A stretch of DNA of 64,000 nucleotides from Typhlomys cinereus (Eukaryota > Chordata > Mammalia > Rodentia > Platacanthomyidae): positions 2,096,893 through 2,160,892 of the forward strand of contig JALPQD010000054.1 in the NCBI GenBank assembly GCA_023101885.1, in the 5' to 3' direction. Made by a program: the position numbers and the translations under genes. Below are positions 1 through 13,084 of the stretch, one piece after another. Below the pieces are notes generated by a model. It was not told where the DNA came from and did no database searches. It was given only the letters and a program-made list of their open reading frames with translations. The first letter of the stretch is position 1. Each line of letters begins with the position of its first letter.

Positions 1-780
1 AAGGTTATAAGTTTTCAATGAACTACCCTGCATAGATAGGTGAAATTTGAAAACACCTTGCTTGTTTCTCTATGTCTTTTCTCCCCTCCTTTTATAAAGA
101 AGGAGAAAAAGATCTTCACTGATGCCCGAGACAATTATTTTCCTCATCAGATATTAACTGAGAATCATTCACGTTTTCCCATATACATATACCAGTGCTA
201 TCAGGCAATTTTGCCATGATTATAGACCTCACGACTTCCTATAAAACTGGTTTTCTCTCCCAAAGGAAAAAAATACAAAATAATTCATTGCAGAAATTTC
301 TTCATCGTGTATCCCAATTAGTACGCTTCTGAAAATATCACCTCCCTTAACAGGAAATAATGTAATATCAACTAGAATGAATTAAGTATCTAACTATTGG
401 GCCTGACAATGAGATAATACAGTAATGTCTGTTAGGTGACTCTTCATGGGGAATCATCAGTACATTTTTATTTAGCATGGACACAGGACACAGATGACAG
501 ATAAAAGATAAGATAGTAACCAAGTCAGCTTTAGTGAGTCAATAAATTCATTGGAATTAATTGTAAATGCTTGTGTTTTAGGTTATTTACAGGAGTAGAG
601 GTGACTCAGAGGCAGCTGCACAACCCATAAACTCTTCCCAGCACTATAACATGGATGATGACTAAGGGAATGTGCATTACTGGAATTCTCTGCAAATTTT
701 ATTTCTTCCTTCTCCATTCTTTTACTTTTTAAATGTTGCGTACATGAACATAATGAATTCATAGTATTTACAGTTTTCAC
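1..780. other. Unassigned AT-rich sequence
   Basis: No recognisable gene, SINE head or L1 motif was seen on either strand. Only short chance open frames occur. Confidence 0.5.
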
Positions 781-1745
781 CTCTCAGTCACAAGTCCCAT
801 GTCTCCTTCTTTTCCCCTTATAATCTGTCATCTCCCTGCGAGGCTTCCCACTATTTTCAAATCTTTTCACTTACACGGCCCACTGTGTTTCATCTAGCTT
901 GTCTTTGATGACTTATTTCTGATGTGTCAGCAACTATCATATATTGGTGGGTATACCTTTGATGAAAGCATCTTCATTTTCATCCCCATCAACATAAGTT
1001 CTCATCAATCTCTCAGGAAGGTATCGATCTTCTTAATATCCTGCTTTCATGGTGACATGTTGAGACAGATCCCATGCAATTTCTACGTAAGTATCCATCT
1101 GCCATGAAATCTTATATATCACAACTCTTTCATGTCCAAGAGATAATGTCTGACCCACCACTGTCTTACTTCTCTACAATCACTTATAATTTACTGCTCT
1201 CTTCCCTGATGCTCCCTGAGACTTGGGGTAGGGGTGAGTGAGGCATATTATATCCTGCTTAGGGACAAGACAGCCGTTTATCTCATGCATTATATCAAGC
1301 TGTGTTTTTCAGCAATAAACTCTTTCTGCTATAGAAGAAGGCTTCTAGGATAAGTGCTGATTGCCTTTCCAATCTTTGGTGTAGTGACAGGTATTTACAA
1401 ACTAGTTTGTGGTGCGGTCTTCCTTACTAAAGATTCATAGTATTTGCTCGTCCTGGGGCCTATGCCTTTCCATTTTATACATTCTTGTTCTAGTTTAGAG
1501 TAACATGAACATGTTCCATTCTGAAAAGCAAAACTTAAACCCCATTAGAAATCTGTTAATTGTCTCCTTGATATTCTTACCACTATTACACTGATAGTCA
1601 CCTGTTGCCATTCTGATTATTATTGCAACTTGCAGACTTCACATATTGATCCTACTGTTGGTGGTTTTCTCCCCTGGCATCTTCCACAGTAATCTCTGGT
1701 ACCATATGACCTATCTAGCAAAGGAGGAAGCTTCCTGACCAGTTC
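780..1745 (-). repeat. Old L1 3'-UTR-like sequence (rodent Lx type)
   Basis: The stretch from about 1310 to 1620 is collinear with 57980-58600 in the same orientation. Shared blocks include TATAGAAG, TTCTAGG, a GTAACA..GAA..ATGTT..CATTCTGA block and CTATTACACTG followed by TTGCCA. The pattern matches what I know of old rodent L1 3' UTRs read in reverse. The first half (780-1180) is assigned only by position next to it. No target duplication was found. Confidence 0.4.
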
Positions 1746-1770
1746 TTTTTTTTCTTTTAGGGGAGCAAGA

Positions 1771-3497
1771 GGTTTTTTTTTTTATAATTCATTTATTTAT
1801 GCTCATATAAACTTAATAGGTATATCAATCCCCTCCTCCCTCCATCTTTCCCTGGACCCCCTTGCTCCCTCCACCCTTTTCCCCTTCCTTTCCCCCCTCC
1901 CTCCTTATCTCCCAGTGCCCCCCCATCCCTGGAGCATCCTTTAATGTATATGTCAAACTTTTCCTCTGGGTCCTCCTCTCTGATGAGGTGTAAGGACTCA
2001 GTAGCATTGCCTAGAACTCTTTCTTGTGTTCCCCTTAAAAATAGAAACACTATTGTGGCTGTTAATCCCTAGCTTCTAAGGATCCTAGTGTCTTTAGTCC
2101 ATGTTTGACTTTGAGGAGTCAATACTGTGTTGGTCATTGCCCAGGTCATGCAAAGTCCTATTATGATTGCTTTGGCACTAACTTGTGTGGAGTATCTTGC
2201 ATATCATTGCTCCTTCCCATCTTTAGGCTTTTACAATTTTTCTGCCCCCTCATCTGCAAGTTTCCCTAAGCTTTAGGATGGGGAGAGATTTGGCTGGTCT
2301 GGTTCCAGCTGATTAATGTAGGGTCTTTGTTGTTCTGAATTATGGTTTGTTGCATTTTCAGTTTTGCTGTTCCTGCACTACCCTTGGCTCCATCCTGATT
2401 GATATTGAAGGTCACCTCCTAACCAAAGATAAAAGATTGTTTAAATGAAGATCTTACTGTAAGAGGAGACTCAAATATATATGGAATAGGAGTAGGATAC
2501 CGCAGTGGTGGGGGGGAGTTCAGTGTCCCATTTGCAGGATGGTTGCCATCTATCTGTCCCTATACCCTCCCCAATTGGTGAGATCATACCTCTTCAGGCT
2601 ACAAGTGACCAGGAAGGGAAGCCAAAGTAAGCCTCACCAGATATCTCCCTACTGACATGCAGTACTTGATGGTGACCTATTTTCTCTACTGAAGCATGAT
2701 CCCTTCTCTCCTTTATTCTGGAAGGGCCCTCCTTCTCCTTCCCTCCTATTCACAATCTCCATGATTACATAGGTATTACAAGGATTGATTTCCGAATATG
2801 TCACTAAGTAGGTTTAGTACTAGGACCCACAGGGAGTACATACAATTTCTAACTTTCTGTGTCTGGGATACTTCACTCAATATATTTTTTTCTAATTCAT
2901 CCATTTTCCGGCAAATTTCATTAATTCATCTTTTTTGATGTCTGAGTAGTATTTCATTGTATAAATGTATCACATTTTCCTTATCTGCCCGTCAACTGTT
3001 GAGCATTTGCGTTGATTCGATGATTTTGCTATTGCAAATAATGCTTCTATGAATATGGTTGTGCTTGTGTCACTCTAGTGAATTTTTGCTTTATGGGGGA
3101 TTATTCCCAGAAGTGGTATAGCAGGGTCGTATGGCATTTCAATCTTTAACTTTTTTAGAAATCTCCGAACTGATCACCAGAGTGGTTGTATAAGCCTGCA
3201 TTCCCACCAGCAATGTAGGAGAATTCCTTTCTCTCCGCATCCTCTCCAACATTTGGTATTGTTTGTACTGGGGATTTTTGCCATCCTGACAGGGTCAGAT
3301 GATGTCTCAGGGAAATTTTGATTTGGATTTCCCCGATGGCTAAGGATGTGGAGCACTTTTTAAGATATTTGTTAGACATTTCAATTTTGTTCCTATAAAA
3401 ATTTCTTATGAGTTCCGAGGCCCATTTTTAATTGGGTCATTTATCTTCTTGGTATTTAGTTTTTTATGTTCTCTGTTCACTCCAGATAATAGAGCTC
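1771..3497 (-). mobile_element. 5'-truncated L1: 3' UTR and ORF2 C-terminus
   Basis: Read on the minus strand this is the end of an L1. The + strand starts with a T-run (the reversed poly-A tail), then a pyrimidine-rich tract (reverse of the polypurine 3' UTR tract), then about 1 kb of 3' UTR. From about 2850 to 3497 it is the C-terminal part of ORF2, including the reversed WW-C-R/GGN-like end of the Cys-rich region near 3190-3230. The same order recurs at 33884-36000, which fixes the identity. The frame is broken by several frameshifts. It ends abruptly at 3497, as expected of 5' truncation during target-primed reverse transcription. Confidence 0.9.
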
Positions 3498-5690
3498 TGC
3501 ATATCTTGCAAGCCACTGGGCTACCCCAAAAATCTCTGCTCTTCAGCAATAGTCAACTTGGGTATAAGATTAAATGAAGGACTTTCTTGAACCTTTGACC
3601 ATTCGTTTGCAGGCTGAACCTTATGAGTGTATTCCTCCATCCTGCAACAGGTAATATTTTGGAGGAAATAGCTACACAATAATGGCAGGCAGAAATGGAG
3701 ATGAGAGATATTATGCAAGCCATTTCAGGAGTGGTATTTGTATTAAATTTACATTAATAATGATAAACAAGCTTACTGCTTTAAACACTTTAAAATCATG
3801 TAAATGATGCCATTTAGTTGTAAAATATTACCTACATATTTTGTATGTTACCTAAATATTTTTCATAAATTTTTATATTGTTGTTAACTACCAAGCATAA
3901 GTTTTGACTCAGAATCAAAGCCTCAATATGATTTAACATGAATGAATAATGAAACCAGTAATTCATTAGGGAGAATAGGTAGTGGATCAGACAGAAGTCC
4001 ATTCTAAATTTTTTTCAACTGCCAAACGTATTTCTGGCTCAATATTGCTTTTGACTAATAAAGTACTATTTTTTGGAACTTTAGTTTTAGAGAAGCAGGG
4101 GTTGTTTTGTTCTTTTCTTCATTTATAGAATATAAATTAAATACTGTCATAAGGCAAAAGTTCAGGATATGTTCAATCAATCAATTAAATGTCAAGTCAA
4201 TAAATATTTTCTCCCTACAATATGTTTTTGTATACTAAGGTAAGAAAATTCTGAAAGTAAAGTATATTCCCTTAAAAAAAAGTGTAATGTTTTACCTGTC
4301 CAAAGATTTCTTTCTTTGGGTTCCCTTTTTGTATAAGAGGGAAAGAAAGATGACTTTGTCTTGTATAGCTCAGTTCCTAACACATTCAAAACCTTTATTT
4401 TCTCTGTATAGAGTGCTTGGTCATGGTGCTGTTGGTGCAAGGTTATTCCATTATATTTGTTTTCGGTTGGTCACTTGGTCAGCTCCATTGCTTTCAAAAT
4501 ATTTAGAATAAAATTTGATACTGATATAGTGACTGCATATTTTGATGCCTTATGTTCTTATTTCCTTCTCAAAGTATGAGTAGCAAAAGTTTATAAGCAC
4601 AGAATATTTTATAGTTTAAATAAACAGTTTTGTAAATTAATATAAATTCTATGCTCTTGATAGCATTCAGCAGAATAGTTAAAAACTCCAAAGTTTAGAG
4701 ATTCAGTTGATTATTGAATTACTTCTTTTTGAAACTTAAGCCCAGATTTACTGAAATTTTAAACATATCTACTTCTCAAAATTTATTGAAAAGTGACCTT
4801 TCTGATGCAAAATACATTAGAAAGAAGCTCAAATATGAAGCCAGGTGTTCTCCTTTTCCACAATACACAGGTTAAGCAATTCTTTAAGAAAATTCTTTGA
4901 GGAAATTTCAAAACCTAGTTAAAAAATTTCTCACACATAAGCTTGTCAAATTGAAGCCTGGAGAAAATTTATATATTTGTATAATCCCCACCTTAAGCAC
5001 TGAGACACATGATCTGTCTTTCCACCAAAAAATGCCCAGTGATGTCACCTGTTAGAGAAGGAAAGATGAAAACACTTTTCAGCAACTGTCCTGGAGGACA
5101 GGCTCCTGTTTAGCACTTCTCACATTGAGGCAAATATCAGACATGGCATGCTTCAGCCTCCAGAGACCACAAAATCAGAAACGGGAGTCACCCGTTAGCC
5201 TCACCTTAGCAAATTCTGCAGCATGACATGGAGGAGACAGCAAAATTATATGTCTCATCTATTTCCTAAAAGTTAAGGAGGTACATCTTTGTGTACATGT
5301 CCCAAGGAATAGACTGAATGACATTGATCTTGACATCTGAGCAGCATAAGAAAGTACAGGAAAAAAAAGAGGAGTAACTCATTCCATGAAATCTCTGGCA
5401 CAGAAATGAATTTGATCAATAGAATGAAAAAACAGCCTACAGAATGGAAAATTTTTTGCAAATAGATATTCCACAAGAGGTTAAATTGACAAAACATACC
5501 GGGAAGTAAACAAATAGAAAAAAACTCTTAATTTGAAGTGAATGAAAATTTGATAAGAAAATGTTATTTTTTAAAGAATACATTAAAGTAGTTGAGAAAT
5601 TTATGTAAATTGGTTTAGGTGGGAAGATAGTACATCAAACTACTTTGTGAATAGCTACTATTGTACTCATATATGAATAGCACTCAGCCT
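3498..5690. other. Unassigned AT-rich sequence
   Basis: No gene-like structure and no recognisable young repeat was seen. The longest open frames are about 80 codons and do not resemble a known protein. Confidence 0.5.
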
Positions 5691-6360
5691 GGAAATCTTC
5701 TGTAAGAAAGATAAGAGTATCTCAGCACCCGAACAGAATGGAACCTAGACCAATAGAAGAGCAGTGAAGTGAACAACAATGGCCAATCATAATGCAGATT
5801 GCCAGTGACCTGGTAATGCTCATCCTAATCTCTCCCATCCTAAGGCTTGAGGAACCTCAAAGAAGAGGGAGCAATAAGATTGCAAGAACACAAAGATGGA
5901 AAGGTCCACTGTTGGACAGGACATTCCATTCAAGGCAAGGATGCTGCATCCATGAATTCATAGCAGTGAGACTCGTCCTTACCAGACCTACATAATGACT
6001 AGAATACCAACATGCCCCCCATAGACTGTGAGGAACTGAAGAGAGATAAGACCTACACAGGGGAAACTAGGGACTAGAGCTGGATGAGTGAAGAGATATT
6101 TCCCTATTCAGTGAAGTGACCTGAGGATGGGCAACTTGACATGCCACAGAGGCATGAACCCCACAAGAATAGACAAGGCGGAGGGAATCGTGGGGGTCCA
6201 TAGAAGCAGCCAGGTAGGAGGGTGGGAGAGAGTGAAATGGATTGATGAAGGGAATGGAGAGGAATGGGAGAGAGGGGTAATGTGTATAAAACTAAAATTA
6301 AATTGGGAAGAAAGTGTGTTAATTGATCAATTCAAAGATCATAAAAAATTCCAATAAACA
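5690..6360 (+). mobile_element. L1 3' UTR fragment
   Basis: The motif order matches other L1 3' UTRs in the window in forward orientation: GAACCTAG, then a CATCCTAAGGCTTGAGG block, a GAGGGAGCAATAAGATTG block, and a G/A-rich tract (6180-6280) before an A-rich end with AATAAA near 6353. There is no coding part. Confidence 0.65.
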
Positions 6361-9300
6361 ACTGTCTATAGTTAAAAGGATTTCTTATTCTAATTTTAAA
6401 TCTATAATTGTATCTCTCTTATTGACTATGTTCTCCTATATGGTTTTATAAGATGTAGAATCATCTTATTCTGCTTTCAGAAATTGATAACTATTTACAT
6501 TCTTTCTCTCTCTTTTTCTCTCTCTTGCTCTTTCTCTCTCTTTCTTTTATCTATCTATATAATTTGATAATTTTATTTGTAAAAATTGTCTTTAAATGTA
6601 TGCTTTTACTTTTAATACCATGTTTGCAATTTGTTTTTGATAGACAGATGACAACTTCACTTAATTATAAAATGTGGTATGATTTTTCAGTAGACACATG
6701 ACAAATTAGATCAGGACAAGTTTGCCAGCTCAAAATAATTTCCATACCTCACTTGAAATATTTGTCCTTTCTTTGTGATGAAAACATTCAAACTTCCCTA
6801 TTCTATCTGATTTGATTTATATGATAGAATATTGTTATTATAAAATGTCTTCTGATTAATAATCTGCACAGTTTTTTTTCTGTGATCTGATCATGCCATT
6901 GTAGTCATTAGATACATTGTCTATATATCCTGCAGCATCTCCATCCCTAGGTTCTTTAAAATACTCCATTAATATGTAGCCTGGAGATTGGGACAGTTTA
7001 AAGTATCAACCTGATATCTGAGATGTTGTCCTTTGTCTATATCTATGAGGAAATGATTAGTTAACGCAAGCCTTTTGAACCAGCTTTTAGGATGCTTTCT
7101 GCTTATATAATGGGTGGTACCATCCTCTGAATAGGCAGATATAATGGAGAAAGGCTGAAGCAATTCAGATATGTAAAAATTTAACTACAAATAAATATGT
7201 ACACATTATAGTGTTAGTTTTCCTATGTATAAATGTGAAAATCTATATATTAAGCATACTTGTACAATAACAAACTTTTTATTAAATAAGAATTAATATG
7301 CTTGTATTTTCTGAAGATATAAACTTTCCAATGTATAGAAATTAATTCAAATTTTAATTCTTGATACCTTAGTCAAGAATGCCTAAAATCTGTATGTGGG
7401 CCATGAAAATTCTTTCTCTTCAAAATGCAACATTTTCAAGTTGGTTAAACTTATATTCAACATCACCGGTAAAAACACACTCATTATTACCATACAAGGT
7501 TCATACTTCTAATTATTGTTTTCAAGAGAAATAATGAAGTTTTTTATTAGATAATGGTAGAAAGCAGTAAGTCTGAGTTTAAATAGATAGAGAAAATAAT
7601 AATTTCTGGGTGTACATAGAGATTTCTGCACTGATATTGTGGTTTTAAAAATGAGGAAAATTAAAAATGAAGATTATTTATTTTCAGATTCATTTTCACT
7701 CCTCTCATCAAATAAATTGCTTTATTGGAAAATTCAGTGAAACTTTCTAATGTTATCCTAGCAGGTATTTTTTATTAAAATCTAGCATTATCACTACAAT
7801 CATTAAGTGCTCTGTACTACAGAGTTTTCAATGAAGTCTATTAAGCAGAATGGCTTGTACTAGGATACTCAACAAGAGTATATATATTTGTATACAGATA
7901 TTTGTAACCCTAGGGTTACAACGGAACAATCTGAAAATAGTTATAGAATATCTTTATGTCAAACATTTTTCAAAGTTCTAAGGATATGAATGTGATGGAC
8001 CTTTCCAGAATGTTCATTACATATGTCTCAAATTATCAGAGTCTAGTTTTGTGTACTATGACATGGGACCTTTCTCACACATTATAGTTATTACTGTGCT
8101 ATTGGAATCATTAATACTTGATGACTAACTGAAAAGAGTGAATTAAACATTCTTGGATTTTGTATGTGACTGGCTCATATTCGATTTAGTGCAAGAAAGC
8201 TGGTGTTAGCAGTTGTGAGGAAGGTAGGCTGGAACAGGAAATAAAAATGACACCCTACATGTGTTCCATAATAGAGAATTTTACAGACTTGGGAGAGTTC
8301 TTAAAATGTCTTGTAAATTTGCCGAGGAAATCAATAGTGTGAGATGGTATACCATGATTTAGTGGACAAAACCTTTCGTGAAATAAACAGCAATAGACAT
8401 TTTCTAATATTGCTCAAAGGCAATGGCAGGCACATACTGGCATCTGACCAAATATTCTGAAAGTATAAAGGGCTTGTTAGTGTTTTTCTTATGAAAGTAA
8501 ATTTTGCCAGCAGAATTGAAAGAAGCCCTCATTGAGTAATGGACATTTCTGAGAGCAGCAAAACTGATGATTGTTATGTCATACAGTTTATTACATATTA
8601 CGTTATAAATTTCAGAAGGATTATGTCTGGTGGCTTTAAGTCTTTTTTCCATCAGAAAAATGGAAAAAATTGGTTAAGATGCTTGCTTTTGTGCAGCATG
8701 CTTAGGAATCCAAATCCATATTCAAAAAACCTTTGTTAATATTCTTATTTTCTATTTCAATTTCAACACACAGAACTCAGTAATAAATATATCTAGCAAC
8801 ATTTCTTTTCAATGAATATTGTGAAAGTACTACCATTCCAGGATATGCAAAGAATTGACTTAGTTTCCTCTGGAGAAATGGCATGTTCTCAGATGAAGAT
8901 ACAGATATGGGCATCAATGTTAGATATGGTAAGTTGAGTCTGTGGCAAAATGGTTTCACAAAGTGAGTCTTGTAAATCATCTGTTCAAGTCAGTATTTTT
9001 CTTGATTCCCCTGAGATACTCTGTTTTCCAAAACTGTCCATCTTTCCACAATACAAAGTAGATTTCCCTTTGTTTTGATAAGCCAAGTTTGAATGAGATA
9101 GTTTATCAGTGTCAGCAATTTCCCAGAGTCATGAAGAAGATCCTGGTAGAAAGCAAAATTGCTAAAACTCAATATGAGAATTTGAACGAGGTTTTATGTG
9201 CAGCCATCAGTCAGAGTGATGACAGGCCAAAGGCCTGAATACGATATAACCAGCAACTTTTTGTCAGATGTGCCTATCATTTTATAACCCAACTGCTGAC

Positions 9301-10030
9301 AAAACTGAGATTCATGTCTATATCATGCAGAAAATGTAAGCATATATATACATAATATAAATTTTATTTATAACAACAGTGAAGTAAAGATTTGTTTTCC
9401 ACATGTAGAAAGGGGGGCAGGGTTTTCATTATGTCTTTTTCTTCCCACTCCTTGCATGGCTAAAAAGGCATGTTTGAACTGTTGTTATCACTAATAGGTG
9501 TAGTGCATGCCTCCTTTTAGTGTCATAGGACTTGGCAAAAAATGTGACATCATAGATGTGGAACTGAACCACGCTGAAATTGTTTCCAAAAAGAAGCCTT
9601 CCTTTACAGACCTCTCAATGAATATGATGTGAACCTTGGTTATTGAAGTCAGAAGAACTTTGGACAGACATTTACAGTGTGGCAAGTTCTTTGCAAGTTT
9701 TGCATTCCTCACTCAGTACATAACCCTTTAATGGGAATCATGGGAAGAGAACTTTAAGAAGTGGGAAAATAGATTGTACTTACCTCAGAGAAGTAAGACT
9801 TGGAAAGTTTACCTAATGGTGGCAACTTGACAATTTAATGTTCAAGCTACAGGCACATTTGAGAAGAATTAGTAGTTAAGATGAACAATATGCTAGTTTG
9901 TGGGATATTATCTTAATAAGTTGGGAAGACCCCACCCATGGTGGGTAAGAGGAAAAGATGAAGAGAACTGATTCCAGAGTTTTAATTGAAAAAAAAAATT
10001 TTAGCAAAGAAGTCATTTTTCTTTAAATAT
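6361..10030. other. Unassigned AT-rich sequence
   Basis: This is mostly unique-looking DNA with a CT-rich simple stretch around 6500-6545 and a 20-bp perfect palindrome at 7902-7921. A weakly protein-like open stretch on + at about 9489-9620 is noted under findings. No confident gene. Confidence 0.5.
7902..7921. repeat. 20-bp perfect palindrome
   Basis: The sequence is its own reverse complement across all 20 bases and is centred on CCCTAGGG. It holds one CCCTA and one TAGGG unit head to head, but no telomere-repeat array surrounds it. Confidence 0.85.
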
Positions 10031-10034
10031 TTCT

Positions 10035-10206
10035 TCTATTAATTATGTAGAGTGAGAGAGAATGAGATACATGCCAACACATGGCTGGAGGTCAGAACAA
10101 CTTTTGTAATCAGTTCTCTCCTTCCACTGTTTGGGATTCTGCAGTTGAACTCTGGTTGTCACTTTGGTTAGTATAGCCTCACCCACTGAATCACTTACCA
10201 GCCCTA
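10035..10206 (-). mobile_element. Old B3-like SINE
   Basis: The reverse complement shows the tRNA-derived head (AGTGATTCAGTGGGTGAGG after GGGCTGGTA), then the B3-like body with the TCTGACCTCCAGCCATG theme. It is highly diverged and has a short A/T-rich end. Confidence 0.6.
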
Positions 10207-10624
10207 AATGAGAATTTTAGGCAAAAGAAACAAAAGTCTTGCTTCTTTTAACTGTTTGGTAGTGTATTTAATAGTAACCTGAAGTTAAAATGGAATACTT
10301 ATTTCAATATAAAGAAATGATAGTACAACATATAATAATTATCCATCAAGAGAATTCTTATGAAACCTAAATAATACACAAATAAGGCATTTTGCCAATA
10401 TCTAGCTCCCATAAAATGTTCCTGAAATCTGTAAGTTCATTTCTGTGATAATAAAAAGTAGTTTATTTCTATTTATAATTAGAACAACTTTTGTAACCAT
10501 TTTGTGCTCACCAAAAGGTCATTATTTATAATAAATTTATTCTTCATCATTTACTTGTTTGTTATTATTTATTATCATTATTATATCTATGCTATTTTCT
10601 TTTTTATATATTTCTCTTACTTTT

Positions 10625-11170
10625 TATTATCTTTTTTATTATTTCTGCTCATACAAACTTAACAGGTACACCAGTCTTCTCTCCCTCCACCTCCCCCCAA
10701 ACCCCTACTCCCCCCTTCCCCTCTTTCCATCCTCCAGTGCCTCCCCTCCCCAGTGCCTCCCCCCATCCCTGGAGCATCCTTTAATGTGCATGGCAAACTC
10801 TCCCCTGGGTCCTTCTCTCCAATGAGGTGCAAGGACCCAGGGGCATTTCCCAGAACTCTTTCCTGTGTTCCCCTTAACCTTAGGAACACTACTGTGACTG
10901 TCAGTCCCTAGCCTCCAAGGATCCTAGTGACTTTAGTCCATGCTAGACTTTGTGGGGTCAATAATGTGTTGGACATTGTGCAGGTCATGCAAAGTCCTAT
11001 TATGATTGCTTCGGCCCTAACTTGTGTGCATATCATTACTCCTCCCATCCTTGTGCTCTTACAATCTTACTGCCCCCTCTTCCACAAATTTCCCTGAGCT
11101 TCAGGATGGGGAGAGAATAGGCTGGCTTAGTTCCTGGTGGTAAATATAGAGTCTCTGATGTTATTTTCTT
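10625..11170 (-). mobile_element. L1 3' UTR fragment (3' end)
   Basis: The + strand begins with T-rich DNA, then TTCTGCTCATACAAACTTAA and a pyrimidine tract. This is followed by the conserved GGAGCATCCTTTAATGTGCA and GGATCCTAGTG blocks shared with five other copies. It stops before ORF2. A short internal deletion near 11025 removes part of the GTGGAGTATCTTGC block found in sister copies. Confidence 0.9.
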
Positions 11171-11179
11171 TTTATGCGG

Positions 11180-11315
11180 TTTTTTTTTTCACTTTTTACA
11201 TGATCTCCAGTTATGGAGTCAAGGCTGGTCTTGACAGAATCCTCCTATCAGCTTCTGGAAGGTTGCATCTGGAAAGTTGAGACTAGAGCTGTGCTCCCCC
11301 ATGCCTAGATCAAGC
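11180..11315 (-). mobile_element. Diverged B1-like (7SL-derived) SINE
   Basis: On the minus strand the motifs run in the B1 order: GCATGGGGGAGCAC, a CCAGAAGCTGATAGGAGGAT block, then GACCAGCC-like sequence and TGACTCCAT. It abuts the end of the preceding L1 fragment. Diverged, so moderate confidence. Confidence 0.5.
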
Positions 11316-11494
11316 TTGCCTTTATGTTGATGAAAACATTGCTAAATTAAAAGAAAATCTTGCAGATTATTTGGTTTTGAGTGAAATAGTCTCCTTTATG
11401 CTATGACAAGCAAACTATATTTTAGGTATACAGACACATTCCATGCAAGCACTTCATATTTTAAAACTTCTATTTTGTGAGAAAAGAATGTTTG

Positions 11495-11662
11495 GCATGC
11501 ACATTAAAGGATGCTCCAGGGATGGGAGGGGGAGACACTGGGGGATGGGAAGGTAAGGGAAGGGGAAGGGGAGGGGGCACAGGGGGATAGGGGGTTGGAG
11601 GGAGGGGGGGACCGGTGTACCTGTTAAGTTTGTATGAGTGGAAATAAAAAAAAAGAAAAAAT
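11495..11662 (+). mobile_element. Short L1 3' end with target duplication
   Basis: This is the polypurine tract of the L1 3' UTR in forward orientation, followed by ACTTAA-reversed TTAAGTTTGTATGAGTGGAA and a poly-A tail. It is flanked by near-identical direct repeats, GAAAAGAATGTTTG at 11481-11494 and GAAAAAATGTTTG at 11664-11676, as expected for target-primed insertion. The body is only about 165 bp, so this is strong 5' truncation. Confidence 0.87.
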
Positions 11663-11676
11663 AGAAAAAATGTTTG

Positions 11677-13080
11677 AAAATCAATTGAAATTATCAGAAA
11701 GTCACCACTGAATCACAACAAATGCATGTGCTTTCCATGAAAGAGTGTTCATGGAAACAATTCTTCAACAGTTTTCCTTTTATAAATAGATACATTATCA
11801 TGACAAATTTAATTCTTAAAATAGAATTGTTTTACAGTTGCTGAGTAAGTGTGCATCATAACTGCAGAACTGAACTACCAGTGTCATTGAAATTTAAATA
11901 TTGCATCATTATTCTCATGAATGGTATGATAATTCTTAATACAATGTATACCCCCAGAATGAATGAAAGAAATTAAAAAAATCTGGTTCTAACTTACACT
12001 GTGTAGATTCATAGTTTGTCAATGTAAATATTACTTTCCAATTAAAATTTCAGTTGCCCAATTAAGTTTTGTACTCATAAAAAAGTTACATTGATAATAC
12101 ACTTTTTTTGCAGAGTAAATACAATTGTTTTATGTTTTTGAACTCTTACATTATTGTCTTTAAGACTTGATAAGTCCAACTTTTTGTAATGATGTGTCCA
12201 GATTTTATTATCTACCTCTTTACCACTAGCTCAGCAAATACACTTTAACAAGGAGTGGATCTCAATTCTGTCCTTCATCTGAATAGTTATTCTGTCTTGA
12301 GGCTGTATACTAAGGGATATTCTTGACAAAGTGAAGAATTATTCAAGTTAATATTAAGAAAATTAAAATTATTGATTATCTACAAAATTTCTGTTAAAGA
12401 GTTGATACATTTGACTCTCCAAATATGTTACACATATTTATATATATTATTGGTTTTTGCCTTTAAAATAATAAAAGAATTAGAACACAAAATCTTTAAA
12501 TTATTAAAATATCTGTTGATTCTGTTAATACTGACATCAAGGCCTAAAAAAAGTAATTTTTAATATCACCATTGTTAATTAAGACTGCATGTATCCCATT
12601 GGACAATAATTATTTTATTGGGGATGTTCCAACTGTTATTTGGATGTTTTGCTGTTAATGGTTTTGTGGGATATTTAAAAGCTGAGCTATAAATTCCTGT
12701 AAGTTTCAGCATATAATTATTTTTTCTCTTACCACTTTGTTCAACTAATTTTCAGTTAGATTTATAGCTTTCATTAACACTTGATGATCAAGGGTATTGT
12801 CTGACTTCAGTTATTGGAAAACATATTTTCTCAGCACTAGTCCTGTGCTTCCTGTCATGTGGGTGGGGGTTAATGATTAGTCTACAGCCAGATGATGGGA
12901 GAGGGAGGTTGACCCCACATTCAATTGTGCCTTACTTCTGATCCTCCCTCCTCTTCAAGCCTTCTCATATATAAGGTCTCTCTTTAACAGTTTCTGTATT
13001 GTTAGATAGGTTCTCAACACCCAGATATGATGCAGCTTTATTCAGTGCAAGGATATCAAAATAGATAGCAACAAACAACC
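11677..13080. other. Unassigned AT-rich sequence
   Basis: No repeat or gene could be assigned on either strand. Confidence 0.5.
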
Positions 13081-13084
13081 TGAA

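Noticed and set aside
7902..7921. Interstitial telomere fusion
   Set aside because: Only one unit on each side and no degenerate TTAGGG array nearby.
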